Assembly (NCBI GenBank): GCA_037976565.1
Contig: CP137680.1
Span: 26,545,373-26,609,372 of the forward strand
Reading direction: 5' to 3'
Length of the DNA stretch: 64,000 nucleotides
Source: Mesocentrotus franciscanus
Lineage: Eukaryota > Echinodermata > Echinoidea > Camarodonta > Strongylocentrotidae
The notes under the pieces were generated by a model. That model made no database searches and was not told the DNA's origin. It saw only the letters and a program-made list of their open reading frames with translations. This document shows, piece by piece, positions 1-10,990 of this stretch. Within the stretch, counting starts at the first letter, position 1. Each line of letters starts with the position of its first letter. The translations under genes were made by a program, and so were the position numbers.

Positions 1-125
1 GGAACAATAGCGGCCAAGGCCTATTGGCCGACACACACGGGTGCTCAACCAATCAGCGGGCTTTTGGCTCGGCTCGCCTGCTGGGCGGGAACAAAAGCGT
101 GCTCAACCAATCAACGGGCGGCGCT
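1..125. repeat. Repeat fragment rich in inverted CCAAT (ACCAATCA) motifs
   Basis: The sequence CAAGGCCTATTGGCCGAC followed by a CACACGG run and CAACCAATCAGCG resembles a block at about 24.24-24.35 kb, where it follows a Penelope-type terminal repeat. CCAATCA occurs twice here and once there. The motif matches the core bound by NF-Y in animals, so this may be old promoter sequence of a mobile element. That role is inference; only the shared sequence is seen. Confidence 0.4.
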
Positions 126-171
126 GGTTCCCGCCTGCTGGTTGGAATCAACCGGTGCGCGGGCCGGCTGC

Positions 172-568
172 GCAAGTTTTTTTACACGCTAGCCTGGCCA
201 TTTCTTTGATAAATACCATGGAAGCGACTGATATTATAGTCTAGCAGCTTACATGCGAGGTGCATTTAATATACACATGTACATCATGCATGGCAATCAT
301 CAGATGAAGACCTAGCTGGCCCTTGTAAATGAGACGGCCATCGCAGTCTAGGGCGATGGAATTCAAGAACTTAATTTAATTTAATTTAGGATCTTTACAT
401 TAATCTTGATCTAAGGAGACACGAACGAACGAACGATCAGCTATTATAGCGAGCAACCAAGTCCATCCGCACACTATTACTGCATGCATGCCTATGTGTA
501 GGCTTTCCCACCAGCGCACTTTTACGAGTATTACGGCGAAAATGGCCAGGCTAGCGCGTAAAAAAAAT
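172..568. mobile_element. Foldback (inverted-repeat) element, family unknown
   Basis: A terminal stretch at about 174-205 (containing CGCTAGCCTGGCCATTT) is repeated in inverted orientation at about 535-566 (AAATGGCCAGGCTAGCG). The roughly 330 bp between hold no convincing reading frame, but include short TTAAT and ACGA runs. This fits a small non-autonomous DNA transposon. No target duplication was identified, so the limits are approximate. Confidence 0.5.
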
Positions 569-644
569 ATCCGCGGGAGTGTCATGGCGGCGTATTGTAC
601 GAATCCAAAATTCGGGGATATCGATCCCGTTGTCTCTATTGAAA

Positions 645-811
645 ATAGGGACTTTTAGATTTTACAGGACGAGAACGTGGACTGCCACGGTGATATCCTT
701 TTAAGGTAATGTGACGTCCTTTTAAGGCACTGCCGGGCACGGGCCAGTGCCTTGAAAGAATGGCACACGTTGCAGTCCACTACGTCGACATGCAAATCTA
801 AAAGTCCCTAT
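645..811. mobile_element. Short inverted-repeat element (MITE), TIR TAGGGACTTTTAGAT
   Basis: TAGGGACTTTTAGATTT at the left end reappears inverted as AAATCTAAAAGTCCCTA at the right end, and the GTGGACTGC stretches further in also pair. The element is about 165 bp with no coding capacity. TA lies at both outer borders, consistent with a TA target duplication or with TA being part of the repeat. The superfamily is not clear. Confidence 0.6.
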
Positions 812-837
812 TATTGGGATTGAGACGGATATTGATA

Positions 838-1762
838 GCTTCTTTTACCCTCCGTGTGTACCAATGCCGTTCTTTAGAAAGGCACATGAACCCCGTCCCA
901 GTCTGGCTGATGCTGGTTATCCAAAGCATGTTCGGCTAAGGCTGAGTTGTCATGCAGTTCGGCGGAGCCTGACGTCCCTCTTATGCTCAGTGATTCTTTC
1001 TGATATCGGACGGGCAGTTTCACCGATGTAGGATCTAATACATCCTTTGCAAGGGATGTTGTACACAATGCCGTCCCGTCTGTGTTGAGGAATTGGATCC
1101 TTGGGGCGTGTCAGTTGTTGACGAGGGTGGTATCTGATCTGAAAACCGTTCGGATGCCATGGCTCTCTAGGCGGCGCTTGAGTTGTTGGGAGACACCATC
1201 AATATACGGCAAGACTGTGAATGTCTTGTATACCTTCTGATCCTTGGGTTCTTACGTTCTCTTCTTGATGTGTGTACAAAACGACGTGGGTAACCGTTAA
1301 GACTCAGGGCACTGCGGACACGGGTCCGCTCTTTGCATGGCTGTTGTGGACTTGTCCACAATGCGTGATGCTCTGTCAAATATACATTTAACTAGACCTC
1401 TCTTCACAGATATGTGATGGTGAGAGTCAAACGCTATGTACTGGTCTGTGTGGGTAGGCTTCATATAGACTGAGGTGGAGAGCCTATGGTTGTCGTGTCT
1501 GTGAACTAAAGTGTCTAAGAATGCTATCTTCCCTTCACACTCCATCTCCGATGTGAACTGGATGGATGGTTAGCGGCTGTTCATGTGTTTAAGCAGATTA
1601 TCTGTTTCAAAGCTGGAGACTATGATGAAGGTATCATCTACGTATCTCTTCCAAACACGAGGAATGCAAGAGAGAGGACAATTACTTGTTACTAAAATAG
1701 CAAACTCAGTCCTTAAATGGCTATGATAATGGGCTTGCTTGTTCTACTTAATGTCTCAGTGG
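838..1762 (-). mobile_element. Penelope-like retroelement fragment: reverse transcriptase end plus GIY-YIG domain, broken
   Basis: On the minus strand a YVDD reverse transcriptase motif lies at 1633-1644 in the context KRYVDDTF. It is followed by an in-frame stop and then a frame at 1297-1545 with the TSVYMKPTHTDQY and FDSHH signatures of the Penelope-like region after the RT. Further on, at about 1010-1060, a frame reads VYNIPCKGC then YIGETARPISERITEHKRD, the GIY-YIG endonuclease of this class. A frame change then leads to an ALAEHA...H motif near 900. Stops and frameshifts show that it is dead. The order RT then GIY-YIG is that of canonical Penelope-like elements. The upstream part is cut off near 1760, where another element seems to begin. 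Confidence 0.85.
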
Positions 1763-2449
1763 CGTAGCCTGGATAAGCTCAGTTGGGAACAGGGTGGTGA
1801 GGCAAGATTTCCCACAAGGGAGACAAATTGCGATATAATTTTTTGTGTCACCACAGGAGCGGGGGAAATATATTAGCTAGATTATATATCTATATCTATA
1901 TCATTATCAAAGCTAAAAAGTAAAATATACTTTTAAAAGACATATTACAGCGGACGCCACCGTTCGCATATTCCCTTACGGTCACAAAATCGTATCTTAT
2001 TTGGCTTAAAATCTTGAAAATCTAACTTCCTTACTTATATGCAAAATATATCGTGCAATATTGTATATTTACGAAAAGCTTGATTATAGTATGTAACTTA
2101 AGTCCCTACCACCCCCTCTCTGTCGCTTCCTTCCTTTGCTGAGGGTTAGGGACACAAACGATCAGCTCCTTGATGGCAACGCTGCTACACCCCGACCGCC
2201 CACCCCTGTGAAACACACACATGCTACAGGCACAGGCTTGTATACCAAGGGAATACTGCGGGGAGGGTGGGCCGAATGGCCCAGCATGGTCGGACTGATT
2301 GGCCGAGGGAGGGGGTGACCGGGATGATGGGTCGCGTACATTATTGGGGCACGCCATTTTTATTCATTTGTTAGAAATGTATGTTTTCATGAATGTTTTC
2401 TACAAATATTCGGGGCCATGTGGCGTCCCGACCCCGCCTACGCCACAGC
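1756..2449. mobile_element. Possible hAT-like element with CAGTGGCGTAGCC end
   Basis: CAGTGGCGTAGCCTGG at about 1756 resembles a hAT terminal repeat, and a rough inverted partner (GCCTACGCCACAG) lies at about 2437-2449. No 8-bp target duplication is visible and no transposase frame is recognised. The interior is AT-rich up to about 2100 and GC-richer afterwards. The pairing of the two ends is tentative. Confidence 0.35.
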
Positions 2450-2526
2450 CGTGGAGGTGTCCCTTATCCATTAATTCGCTTTCTTATTATCATTTTGTTT
2501 ATTGCTTATTTAATTTTCTTTTTTTT

Positions 2527-3268
2527 AATGAATAGCGACCCCCATCCCATGTTATGAATAGCGACCCTCATTTCGTATTATGATTAGCAACCCTCATTTC
2601 GTATTACGAATAGTGACCCTCTTCTCGTATTATGAAAAGCGACACTCATTTCGTATTATGAAAGGCGACCCTCTTATCCTATTATGAATAGCGATCCTCT
2701 TCTCGTGATATGAATAGCGACCCTCTTCTCCTGTTATGAATAGCGACCCTCATTTTGTGTTATAAATAGCGACCCTCTTCTCGTATTATGGATAGCGACC
2801 CTCTTCTGCTATTATGAATAGCGACCCTCATTTCGCATCAGGAATATCGACCCTCTCCCCGTATTATGAATAGCGACCCTCTTCTCGTATAATGAAAAGC
2901 GGCCCTCTTCTCCTGTTATGAATAGCGACCCTCTCCTCGTATTATGAATAGCGACCCTCTTCCCGTGTCATGAATAGTGACCCTCTTCTCGTATTATGAA
3001 TAGCGACCCTCTCCTCGTATTATGAATAGTGACCCTTTTCTAGTAGGCCTATTATGAATAGGGACCCTTATGAATAACGACCCAGATTTTGTATCATGAA
3101 TAGCGACCCTCTTCTCATATTATGAAAAGCGACCCTCTTCTTCGATTATGAATAGCGGTCCTTACGAATGATGGCCTTATGATTAATGACCCTTTTCTCA
3201 AATTATGAATAGCGGTCCTTAGGAATAGCGGTCCTTTTGAATAGTGGTACTTATGAATAGCGGTCCTT
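2527..3268. repeat. 26-bp minisatellite (ATTATGAATAGCGACCCTC...), about 28 copies
   Basis: The unit is about 26 bp, built on ATTATGAATAGCGACCCTC plus a variable TTCTCGT tail, repeated with point changes. From about 3160 the unit shortens to roughly 16 bp variants around GAATAGCGGTCCTTA. The array stops about 30 bp before the stop codon of the first RING gene and replaces the downstream sequence that the other four copies share. Reading frames inside it are artefacts, since 26 is not a multiple of three. Confidence 0.95.
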
Positions 3269-3298
3269 ACCAACTCATCAAAATACAACGGAGATGAA

Positions 3299-3943
3299 TC
3301 AATGGTATACAATAATGAACTCCGAGATTCCACTGCGACACACAGGACAAGTGCGAAATTCTCTTGCGCAACTCTCGCACGTGCAAAGGTGGCGACAGGG
3401 AAGAAAGACGCAGTTCGGACTCTGAAGTAAACAAATGATGCATGGGTTTTTCGCAGGATCTTTTAAGGTATTTAACTTTACACCAATGTCGATTAAATAG
3501 GATCTTAATACAAAAGCGATAATGAATCCCATGATAAGGAAAAGGACAACGATTCTCCATTGAGAGTTCAGTAAACTTTCCACATTTTTGATTCGCACAT
3601 GCAAGTCACCCAAGTCAGAGTCTGTGTAAATGGCAGGGCATATTTCCTCGGCGTCCCACCACGAAAAAACCCAGAAGAAAGGATAAAGGAACCATGACAA
3701 TGGAGTCACAAGGAGAATCACAACGTACTGGCTTGAGAAATTAAGTATCAACGAGAGTGGATAGAGCATATATGTCAGCAATCCGAATAAAACCTGCGAG
3801 ACCATCTGCAGGACGCTGTAGGTCAGCCCAGCAAAGATCACCAACTTGACTTCAAAAGCCCTGCTCGCTGGAGGCACATCCCTATCTAGAAATCGAAGAA
3901 TTCTTTCCAAAGTTGCAGTCAAACGATTCACCGTTGTCTCCAT
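3299..3943 (-). CDS. Membrane RING-finger protein, copy 1 (probable E3 ubiquitin ligase)
   Basis: A 214-residue frame reads METTVNRLTATLERIL at its start. Hydrophobic segments lie at about residues 32-66 and 70-93, a short acidic and polar stretch at 97-128, and a third hydrophobic segment at 130-151. The C-terminal C3HC4 RING has ligands C168, C171, C183, H185, C189, C192, C199 and C202. RING-HC domains recruit E2 enzymes, so a membrane-anchored ubiquitin ligase is the likely role; the substrate is unknown. Compared with the 229-residue paralogues it lacks about ten residues before the RING and five between the third and fourth ligand pairs, but the spacing still fits a RING. The start is the ATG shared by all copies. 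The minisatellite abuts the 3' side, so the usual downstream sequence is lost. Expression is not shown by the sequence. Confidence 0.8.
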   Translation of the reverse strand: METTVNRLTATLERILRFLDRDVPPASRAFEVKLVIFAGLTYSVLQMVSQVLFGLLTYMLYPLSLILNFSSQYVVILLVTPLSWFLYPFFWVFSWWDAEEICPAIYTDSDLGDLHVRIKNVESLLNSQWRIVVLFLIMGFIIAFVLRSYLIDIGVKLNTLKDPAKNPCIICLLQSPNCVFLPCRHLCTCESCAREFRTCPVCRSGISEFIIVYH

Positions 3944-4018
3944 TTTGAGGTCTTGGTCTCAATAATTAAGTTGCTCCGCGTTGCGATGTGAAACGGTAGT
4001 AGCTCACCGATGGATTTA

Positions 4019-4034
4019 TCTGTAAGAATAAATT
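4019..4034 (-). other. Conserved splice acceptor upstream of RING copy 1
   Basis: On the minus strand a pyrimidine-rich TTTATTCTTACAG precedes ATAAATCC, about 76 bp before the ATG. The same arrangement lies before the other four copies, which suggests a 5' untranslated exon upstream and a coding exon without introns. No upstream exon or promoter could be recognised. Confidence 0.5.
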
Positions 4035-4149
4035 GAAATTGAAAGTATTATATTTAGGTTCAGAATACATTCGAAGACGGAAATACAATGTCCACTCCTA
4101 CATTTTCACACCCTGTGCTCCTCTTAAATAACTCGTAAAATTCTGTTCC

Positions 4150-5770
4150 ACGAAGGTCATTACTCAGGGATGTCTATTGGGTCCATTGTTATTTTCCACC
4201 TATTTAATACTTATACTGTACTTTACTACCAGACTGTTTATCTCATGGTAATGTGGATAAAAATACTACCTTAACAGGAAATACTTAAGTTATCAATAAT
4301 CGTTTTTTCATGCTCATGAATTGGGAAAAATAGGAAACTACTGTCTTGACCGACCCACAACTGCAATTAACCCATGCCTTTGTATCCTTCCACTTTGAGT
4401 ATTGTAATTCAATTTTTCTGGCCTTGCTCATTCATACCTACTTCCACTTCAAAGAATACAGAATACTGCTGCAAGGCTTGTAACTCTCTCGAGAAAATCT
4501 GAGCACATAACCCCAATATTGCGTTCTCTTCATTTGCTTCCCATACAAACACAATTGTCCATGGCCAAGTCCCTAAATATCTTTCAGATTTGATTTATTG
4601 CCTTACGTTGTTCTAGTTCTTTAGGACCTCTTCGATCATCATCGACCTTGCAGTTAACCCTTGGACCTCGTACTGTTACAAGATATGGCGATCGAGCTTT
4701 TTCAGTAATTGTCCCTAGCCTTTGGAACAAATTACCAGCGCATATTCCTAATACTCATTCCCTAGACCAGTTTAAGACCCCTTAAAGGGCCCATGACATC
4801 GAAATACAAGTGTATTCCTGTTGGTGTGCAGTCCTGCATACATCTCATATTTTGATATGTAAACTTCTGGATTTGTTTCATAGATTTTTTGATATTTTTT
4901 GAAATATTTGTTTTTCAAACTTGCAAAGCTCCACCCTAAAAAACCTCCAGATCTCATTCCCCTTGTGACATCATCTGTCAGTCATCAATGAGCCAACTTG
5001 AGCAAGTGGTATGTATCTTTGCCGAAGTAGACCACCTGTTACAATACGTAATACAATAGCAACATACAAGTTGCTATGTCAGACATGCTGTAGCATCACC
5101 AGGAAGACAAAGGCAATGATGATGTATTGTCCATATGTATGGAAGCATGCAATTCTATTATGCACGTGTGCTAAGCTGGGGGAAATTACATACCATTGTC
5201 TATTCTAGAATATTAGTTTAGTCTGACATGTCTGACATAGCAACTTATATGTTGCTATTGTTTGTGGTATTGTAACAGGTGGTCAACTTTGGCAAAGTTA
5301 CATGCCACTTTCTCAAGTTAGCTCATTGATGACTGACAGATGATGTCACAAGGGGAATGAGATCTGGAGGTTTTTGGGGTGGAGCCTAGCAAGTTTGAAA
5401 GACAAATATTTCAAAAAATATTTAAAAATCTATGAAACAAATTCAGAAGTTTACATATCAAAATATGAGATGTATGCAGGACTGCACATCAACAGGAATA
5501 CACTTGTATTTCGATGTCATGGGCCCTTTAAGACCTTGCTGAAAACACACCTTTTAAATTCATGAAGGAGGTGCACACCATCTTGTTCCTTGTATGTTTG
5601 ATCTCATTTTTAATATTATATATGAATGATTTATTGAAAACAGAACAGATTAATAATTTGTGGGTTAATTATACATTTTGGTTGGTAATTTGTAGGCGGA
5701 CAAAGGTGCGCTTAGAAACAACCATATTAAGCACCTAATAAATGTTGTGTATTATTATCATTATTAATAT
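4150..5770 (+). mobile_element. CR1/L2-like LINE 3' portion, interrupted by a palindromic element
   Basis: A degraded RT motif reads QGCLLGPLLF at about 4163. At 4380-4780 the C-terminal part shows the CR1-like series FEYCN, AARLVT, HITPILRSLH, RYGDRAFSV and SLWNKLP. The frame is cut at FKT by the 4783-5530 insertion and resumes as LLKTHLLNS with a stop near 5565. The tail ends in AAGCACCTAATAAATG then ATT repeats at about 5725-5770, as in CR1/L2 elements. Pieces of its 5' half recur in the other duplication units (about 19.3, 40.8 and 53.9 kb), so this LINE is older than the duplications. Confidence 0.8.
4783..5530. mobile_element. 748-bp foldback transposon with arms of about 300 bp
   Basis: The left arm starts TAAAGGGCCCATGACATCG and the right arm ends CGATGTCATGGGCCCTTTA. 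Pairing continues inwards for about 300 bp (GGTATTGTAACAGGTGG near the inner limit), leaving a short centre near 5100-5220. AAGACC flanks both sides, so a target duplication of six bases or slightly more is likely. The apparent reading frames at 4772-4957 and 5374-5565 are the two arms read in mirror image. No transposase was found. The insertion splits the LINE C-terminus. Confidence 0.8.
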
Positions 5771-7320
5771 ACATTCATGTTTGAACCATCTATATTATTC
5801 CCGACTGCTGTTATTGCTGATGATTATGACAATCATATCGAATAACCTATTTAAATATATGTATAAATATATATGCAGAACATGTACCTCTGAAGTACTC
5901 GGGGACCCGCTCTTCATCCTTAAATAGTACCATGATTTTCAATTTTGGCATTGATCCTCGATCGGGAAGGGTGTAAATGTGAAAACAGATAAGAGGAGCT
6001 ATGGTATACATGTACTTTGTCAATTCGATTCTGGCCCATCATCAGGAGTGAATTTTCATTAAAATTTTAACTTGGTTTGTGTAATTGTAGAGGGCCTCTT
6101 TTGGGCATTTAAAAGGACATATACCGTAAAGTATAGAGAATCTTGAGGAATGCGCATTGTATTTTTGGGAATGAGACCAGCCATAATCGCCCCACGAGGA
6201 GCTCTTCTCCATATTAATAAAACCTTACTAAGCCTACTTGTCAAAGTACTATGAAAGCCTATGTAATTAGATGACAACTAGCTTAGTTATGTTGTATGTA
6301 TATGGGGCCTGATCTATTAAAAAAAAGGAACTTTGTGGTGATATAAATATACTTCTATTTTTTTCTACTGAAGCCTTTGACTACAATAATTTGATGAGAT
6401 ACGACTACGGGTCCGGAAGCTCAATGCTCTTGCGCATCTATTTAGATCAATTATCATGCAAATTACCCTTGTGCATGACGTGTACACACAACAGATGTTC
6501 AAAAAAATATAGGTGTAAAGTACGGAATGTTCATTTGCTATCAACAAGCAAATCAAAATGTATACGTGTTTCTCATAAATCTGGGGGAAAATAGCAGTTA
6601 TCATTTATTATTTTGCCAGAATCGCGATATTGAAAATGAGGGATTTTGGGGTAAAAAAAAAAATCTTCAAAGGAGTTATGATTTAGGAAGATTGGAATAC
6701 AAAAACTCAGCGATAGACATATTTAAGAGTGCTCAGATTGAAAAATGAAAATAAATTTGAGCTGCCCTCCTACCATAGTACCAGTCTCCTCCATGTGAGT
6801 GTTATAGCTATACACGGAAGTGCTAAATAAATTTCGTTTTACAGTATAAATCTTCCTGGTTTTGAGATAATTTGCTTGCGATTTGTGGACATTTTGACTT
6901 CAATGTATAGTCATGTACGTATAGAGTAAACACACCCGCCAGGAAAACACAGTTGTCTGATCGTGGACCCTACCACAAATTGTCTGATGAACTCAGATGA
7001 AGGCCGGCAGTACACGACCAATATTGATAAATAATTACCAATAATTAAAAGAAATTTTCAGGAAGATTTGCATAATGCATTACTCACCTCTACTGGATGA
7101 ATCACCCGGTCCTTGTCACAAACTTTAGAGGTATGTAATGACTCTGTTGGGTCGACTATATTCCTTCGGCCTGTATTAGCGGATAGTTTATGTAACTCGA
7201 AAAAAACACAGATGTATTGTCCCCTAACCAGTCTGGAATTCGTCCTCTGCACTCTACTGCAACAGCTGTAATAAAGCCTGTGAATCAGTGGTCTTCCAAC
7301 ATTGATAACAATAAGTAAAC
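5771..7320. repeat. Shared non-coding duplication-unit sequence (unit 1)
   Basis: This stretch has no gene I can support. Its landmarks recur in order in units 4 and 5: TGCTGATGATTATGAC (5810, 41575), CTCGGGGACCC (5900, 57611), GAGATACGACTACGGGTCC (6393, 42092), GACATATTTAAGAGTGCTCAG (6715, 42754) and GAAGGCCGGCAGTA (6998, 58911). Unit 2 keeps only its ends. A hammerhead-like motif on the minus strand lies at about 6020-6046. Confidence 0.75.
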
Positions 7321-8410
7321 ATGTGTTGCTTTCATTGATTTGCGCAAAGCATTTGGCACTATCGATCACGATATTCTGCTACGTAAATTGAAAGCCATTG
7401 GATGTTCTGATGCTAGTACTCGGTGGTTTGAATCATATCTGTCCAACCGAGAACAGACGGTTGGTTTTAAAGGGGCAACGTCTAGTTCCTCAAAAATTAT
7501 GATGGGAGTCCCTCAAGGTTCAATTCTAGGGTCACTCCTGTTTTCTTTATGTATAGTTTGCCTAAATGTATTCATGATGGCATTGTTGATATGTATGCAG
7601 ACGACACTAGTCTGACAGTCAGCGGGAGTAATGTAACAGAAGTAGAACAAAAGGTTACCAGAGGTATGGAAAATATATTTTCATGGATAACCTAAAACCG
7701 TCTAGTTCTTAATGCCGATAAGACAATTGTAATGCTTATTGGACCACGATCGGTTGTTAATAGTGTAAATGATTTTTCTGTTACACTAAACGGCAGCTTG
7801 TTTGAAAAGAGTAAAAGTGGCAAAATGCCTAGGTGTCATGATTGACGAGGAGTTACGTTAGACGGAACATGTAGAAAAAGTTTTTAAAACTGCTCAAAAG
7901 CGTGCTCTTAAGCGTGCCAAAAGTATGTTCCAACAAAATCTGAAACTTCTATACAATGCCATTGTTCTACCCAGGGGCGGATCCAGCCGGCGGCAAGGGA
8001 GGGGACCAAAAAAGGGGCCCAATTTGAAAATCGTGCCGGCCGATTTTTCGCTCAGTGGGGGTGGCTAGTGAGCACTCATTTTTTTTTTTTTTGGGGGTCA
8101 ACCGGAGGCTAAGTGCAATTTTTTTTTTCTTTTCCAACCTCCACTCCCCTTTGGCGCCAGGGGGGGCCCATCTTCTTTTTTTTTTTACAAAAAAGGGTGT
8201 TTTTACCTGCTTTTTTTTCTAGGGGAGGGCCTCCTGGATCCGCCACTGGTTCTACCACACTTAGATTATTGTTGCTCAGTTTGGTCTGAGCGATTTCAAA
8301 GACAAACAATTAAACTGCAAAAGGTTCAAAAAGAGCTGCACGTGTAGTACTTGCAGAAGGATTTGATGTATCTTCGAATGACATGTTCAGTCGTTTAGGA
8401 TTTATTTATT
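7321..8410 (+). mobile_element. CR1/Jockey-type LINE reverse transcriptase fragment, split by a hAT element
   Basis: The frame reads DLRKAFGTIDHDILLRKL and later GVPQGSILGSLLF, both core RT motifs. A YADD catalytic box lies at 7594-7605 but in a shifted frame, so the enzyme is dead. The following part (LNADKT..., then LDYCCSVW at about 8262) resumes after the hAT insertion at 7972-8248. It is absent from the other units, so it probably arrived after duplication. Confidence 0.85.
7972..8248. mobile_element. hAT-type MITE, TIR CAGGGGCGGATCCAG, TSD GTTCTACC
   Basis: It starts CAGGGGCGGATCCAGCCGG and ends CCTGGATCCGCCACTG. GTTCTACC occurs directly on both sides (7964-7971 and 8249-8256), an exact 8-bp target duplication typical of hAT elements. 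The interior shares the CGATTTTTCGCTCAGTGG block and the poly-T and poly-G runs with the copies at 35.0, 35.4, 46.9, 50.5 and 56.3 kb. It is non-autonomous. Confidence 0.92.
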
Positions 8411-8929
8411 AAGTTTCATTTCAGTAGCCAGGGTGGTTCGATTCCAGCCCAAATATAAAGTTAATGGCCTGCTTTCCAAGGAAGCCCTACATTATACAGG
8501 TATATAAAGTAACATCACATTTTATACAAAACAACAAAAATTTAACACAGAACTACGTAATAGTATAATAGTACTTTTAAAAAAATGGATAGTCTAAACG
8601 AATACATAAAAAAAATTATTTGAGATAACAACAACAGTAACCAGGGTCATTCATTCATTATCTTTATTTAAAAAATCTAGCAGAAAACAAATGAATGCTA
8701 GATTTGGGGGAAGAAAAACAAAAACTAAATATTAAGAAAGAAAAAGAAGAAGAAGAAAAAAAGAAGAAGAAGAAATAAACCTATGGGAGATTACACGAGC
8801 CCCCTCCCAATGAACGGAAACAATAAGGCAGCTAAAAGTTATCAACATTTTACGTGTTTGGACTTCTAAAGAGTGTGAGATAAAGATCGGCAACATCATT
8901 TAAATAGAGGCAATGAACTACTTGATTGA
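8411..8929. repeat. AT-rich spacer with an AAGAAG simple repeat
   Basis: No gene is visible. An A-rich stretch with AAGAAG repeats lies at about 8735-8775. It borders the 3' end of the minus-strand LINE that follows, and may include that element's 3' untranslated tail. Confidence 0.5.
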
Positions 8930-10990
8930 ATATTTAAAGGGAGTTTGTTGAAAAGATATGGACCTTGGTATAAAAAACTGCGTTACGATATTCGGTAAAT
9001 ACCTGGTGAACAAGTAACTTAATATTTTTTGCGAACCTGGTGGTATATATTATTGACCTTATTAATAACAAACGATGGAGATATTCTGGTATTTGGCTAT
9101 TCAATATTTTAAAAACCATAATGCAAAATTGATACTTCATTCTTTCTTTAATTGTTTGCCACTTTAAACTCAATAAAAAAGGTCTAACCGTTGTTCTATT
9201 AGACAGATTAAATATCGGTCTTATAAACTTATTTTGAAATCTTTATAATCGATCTATAACTATTTTAAAACGTAGTCCCCATATGATACAGCAATAGTCA
9301 ATGTGTGTCAAAATGAGAGAATAATATAATTTGATCATGTTTTTACGGGAGATACACTGTTTAACTCTACGAATGTATCGTATTGTTCGAGTAATTTTAT
9401 TCACAGTGTTTTTTACATGCATCGACAAAGTAAGTTTTGTGTCCAAGGTAACTCCTTGAAAAGTATTTGAAATGTTTAACAAACTCTGTTCTTTCGTTTT
9501 TTAAATATATATTCAGCGCCTGGTTGCATGATTTATTCTTGGGACCAAATATTATCACCTTTGTTGTATCTGTACTTAACATAAGTTTGTTTAAGTCTAT
9601 CCAAGTTTAAATAAGATCACATTGATTTTGAAGCTTACTTTCTAAGTCATTTACTTCCTTACTTTCACAGAATATAGCAGTGCCATCTGCATAAAGTGAA
9701 ATTTTGAAATCATTTGAAACTCTAACATTACATAAATCATTACTGTACAAGAAAAAATTAAGGGCCCCATAGTTGACCCTTGTGGGACACCTGATTTGAC
9801 TGTTAAAAAATTGCTATTTACTCCATTTATAAACACAAAATAATTTATATTTGTAAGATACTCATTAAACCATAATAACTCGTTTGATAAAATGCCATAT
9901 TATTTCAATATTTGAATTATGCAGGAGATCAAACGCTTTTGGTGAATCTAAAAAAAACGCCTCCAGGTATATAACCATCAGTCTGAATTTCCAACAAATA
10001 TTCAGAAATGTCACATAAACAAGTGGTAGTCGAATGATATTTTCTGTAACCCGATTAAGATTTTTCAAGCAAAGAATTTTCAGACAAATAGGAGTATAAT
10101 TGTTTATGTACTAGTTTTTCTAAAATCTTCGAAATAATTGGGAGAATTGATATTGGTCGATAATTGTTTAGGTCTGTTTTACTTTTACCTTTATGTAGAG
10201 GTATTATTTTAGTAGTTTTAAATTCCTTTGGTATTTGACTTTGGTTAGGTGACATATTGAAAAGATTACATAATGGTTCAGCAATAATATCAGCAGATAA
10301 CTGAAGTAAACTTGGATTTAAACAATCAATACCAGATGATTTTCCTAATGAATATCTTTAAATTCTTTTTTAACATGATCTATTTTAATCTCTTTGAAAC
10401 CAAAAAAAATGGGGTTATACGAGTAGGACATTGTATCAGCTGCGACATTCATACACATCACATATTTCTTTAACTTTGTTTGAAAGGTTGTTTTCAGCAA
10501 GCATGTTGCAATTGAAATCACCCATAACTATGATGTTAAATTGAAAATAAAGTTCTCTTTGTACTTGGTCTTCGAAAAGACTTAGAGCTGACACGTTTCC
10601 TTCAGGCTTTCTGTAAAAGATAGCAATTAAATAGGGTGTATGATTACTTATTTTTTTTCAGTTCAATCCACATACATTCTACAGAGTCACCCTTCAAGTC
10701 AAAGCGTCTAATATAATGTAAACTCTTAAATATATAACAACCAACTCCTCCACCATGAGAAGCTCTATCTTTTCTTTCAAAATTGTAGTTGGGTATATTC
10801 ATTGAAATTGAGCAAGTAAATTCATTTAACCATGTATCGGATATTGACAAAATATCATATGGATACATTTTTATAAAAAGTTCGAAATGATCTTTTTTGT
10901 TATCCACGCTCCTAACATTCAAGTGGCTTAATTTTAGACCCTTTCGAGACGGAAAATTAAAAGATTTAGAATTTGATGCATGTAATTCAC
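8930..10990 (-). mobile_element. Jockey/CR1-type LINE with endonuclease and RT, multiply frameshifted
   Basis: Read on the minus strand, the endonuclease start lies at 10922-10644 (MNVRSVDNKKDHFEL, then DILSISDTWLNEF). The RT finger region is at 10255-10055 (FKTTKIIPLHKGKSKTDLNN and YRPISILPIISKILEKLV). GVPQGSTMGPLIF is at about 9790-9750. The catalytic box at 9682-9693 reads YADG rather than YADD, so even a repaired frame would lack a catalytic aspartate. The C-terminal region runs down to about 8934. At least five frame breaks are present. It is unique to unit 1. Confidence 0.85.

Noticed and set aside
2136..2535. Pro-rich small frames near 2.1-2.5 kb
   Set aside because: They overlap each other on both strands with no motif, within a probable hAT-like element.
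2527..3268. A possible CRISPR-like array of 26-bp units
   Set aside because: The units are contiguous with no unique spacers and the context is animal DNA; it is a minisatellite.
4772..5565. Two similar small frames of about 62 residues on opposite strands
   Set aside because: They are mirror images because they lie in the two arms of one foldback element, not two related genes.
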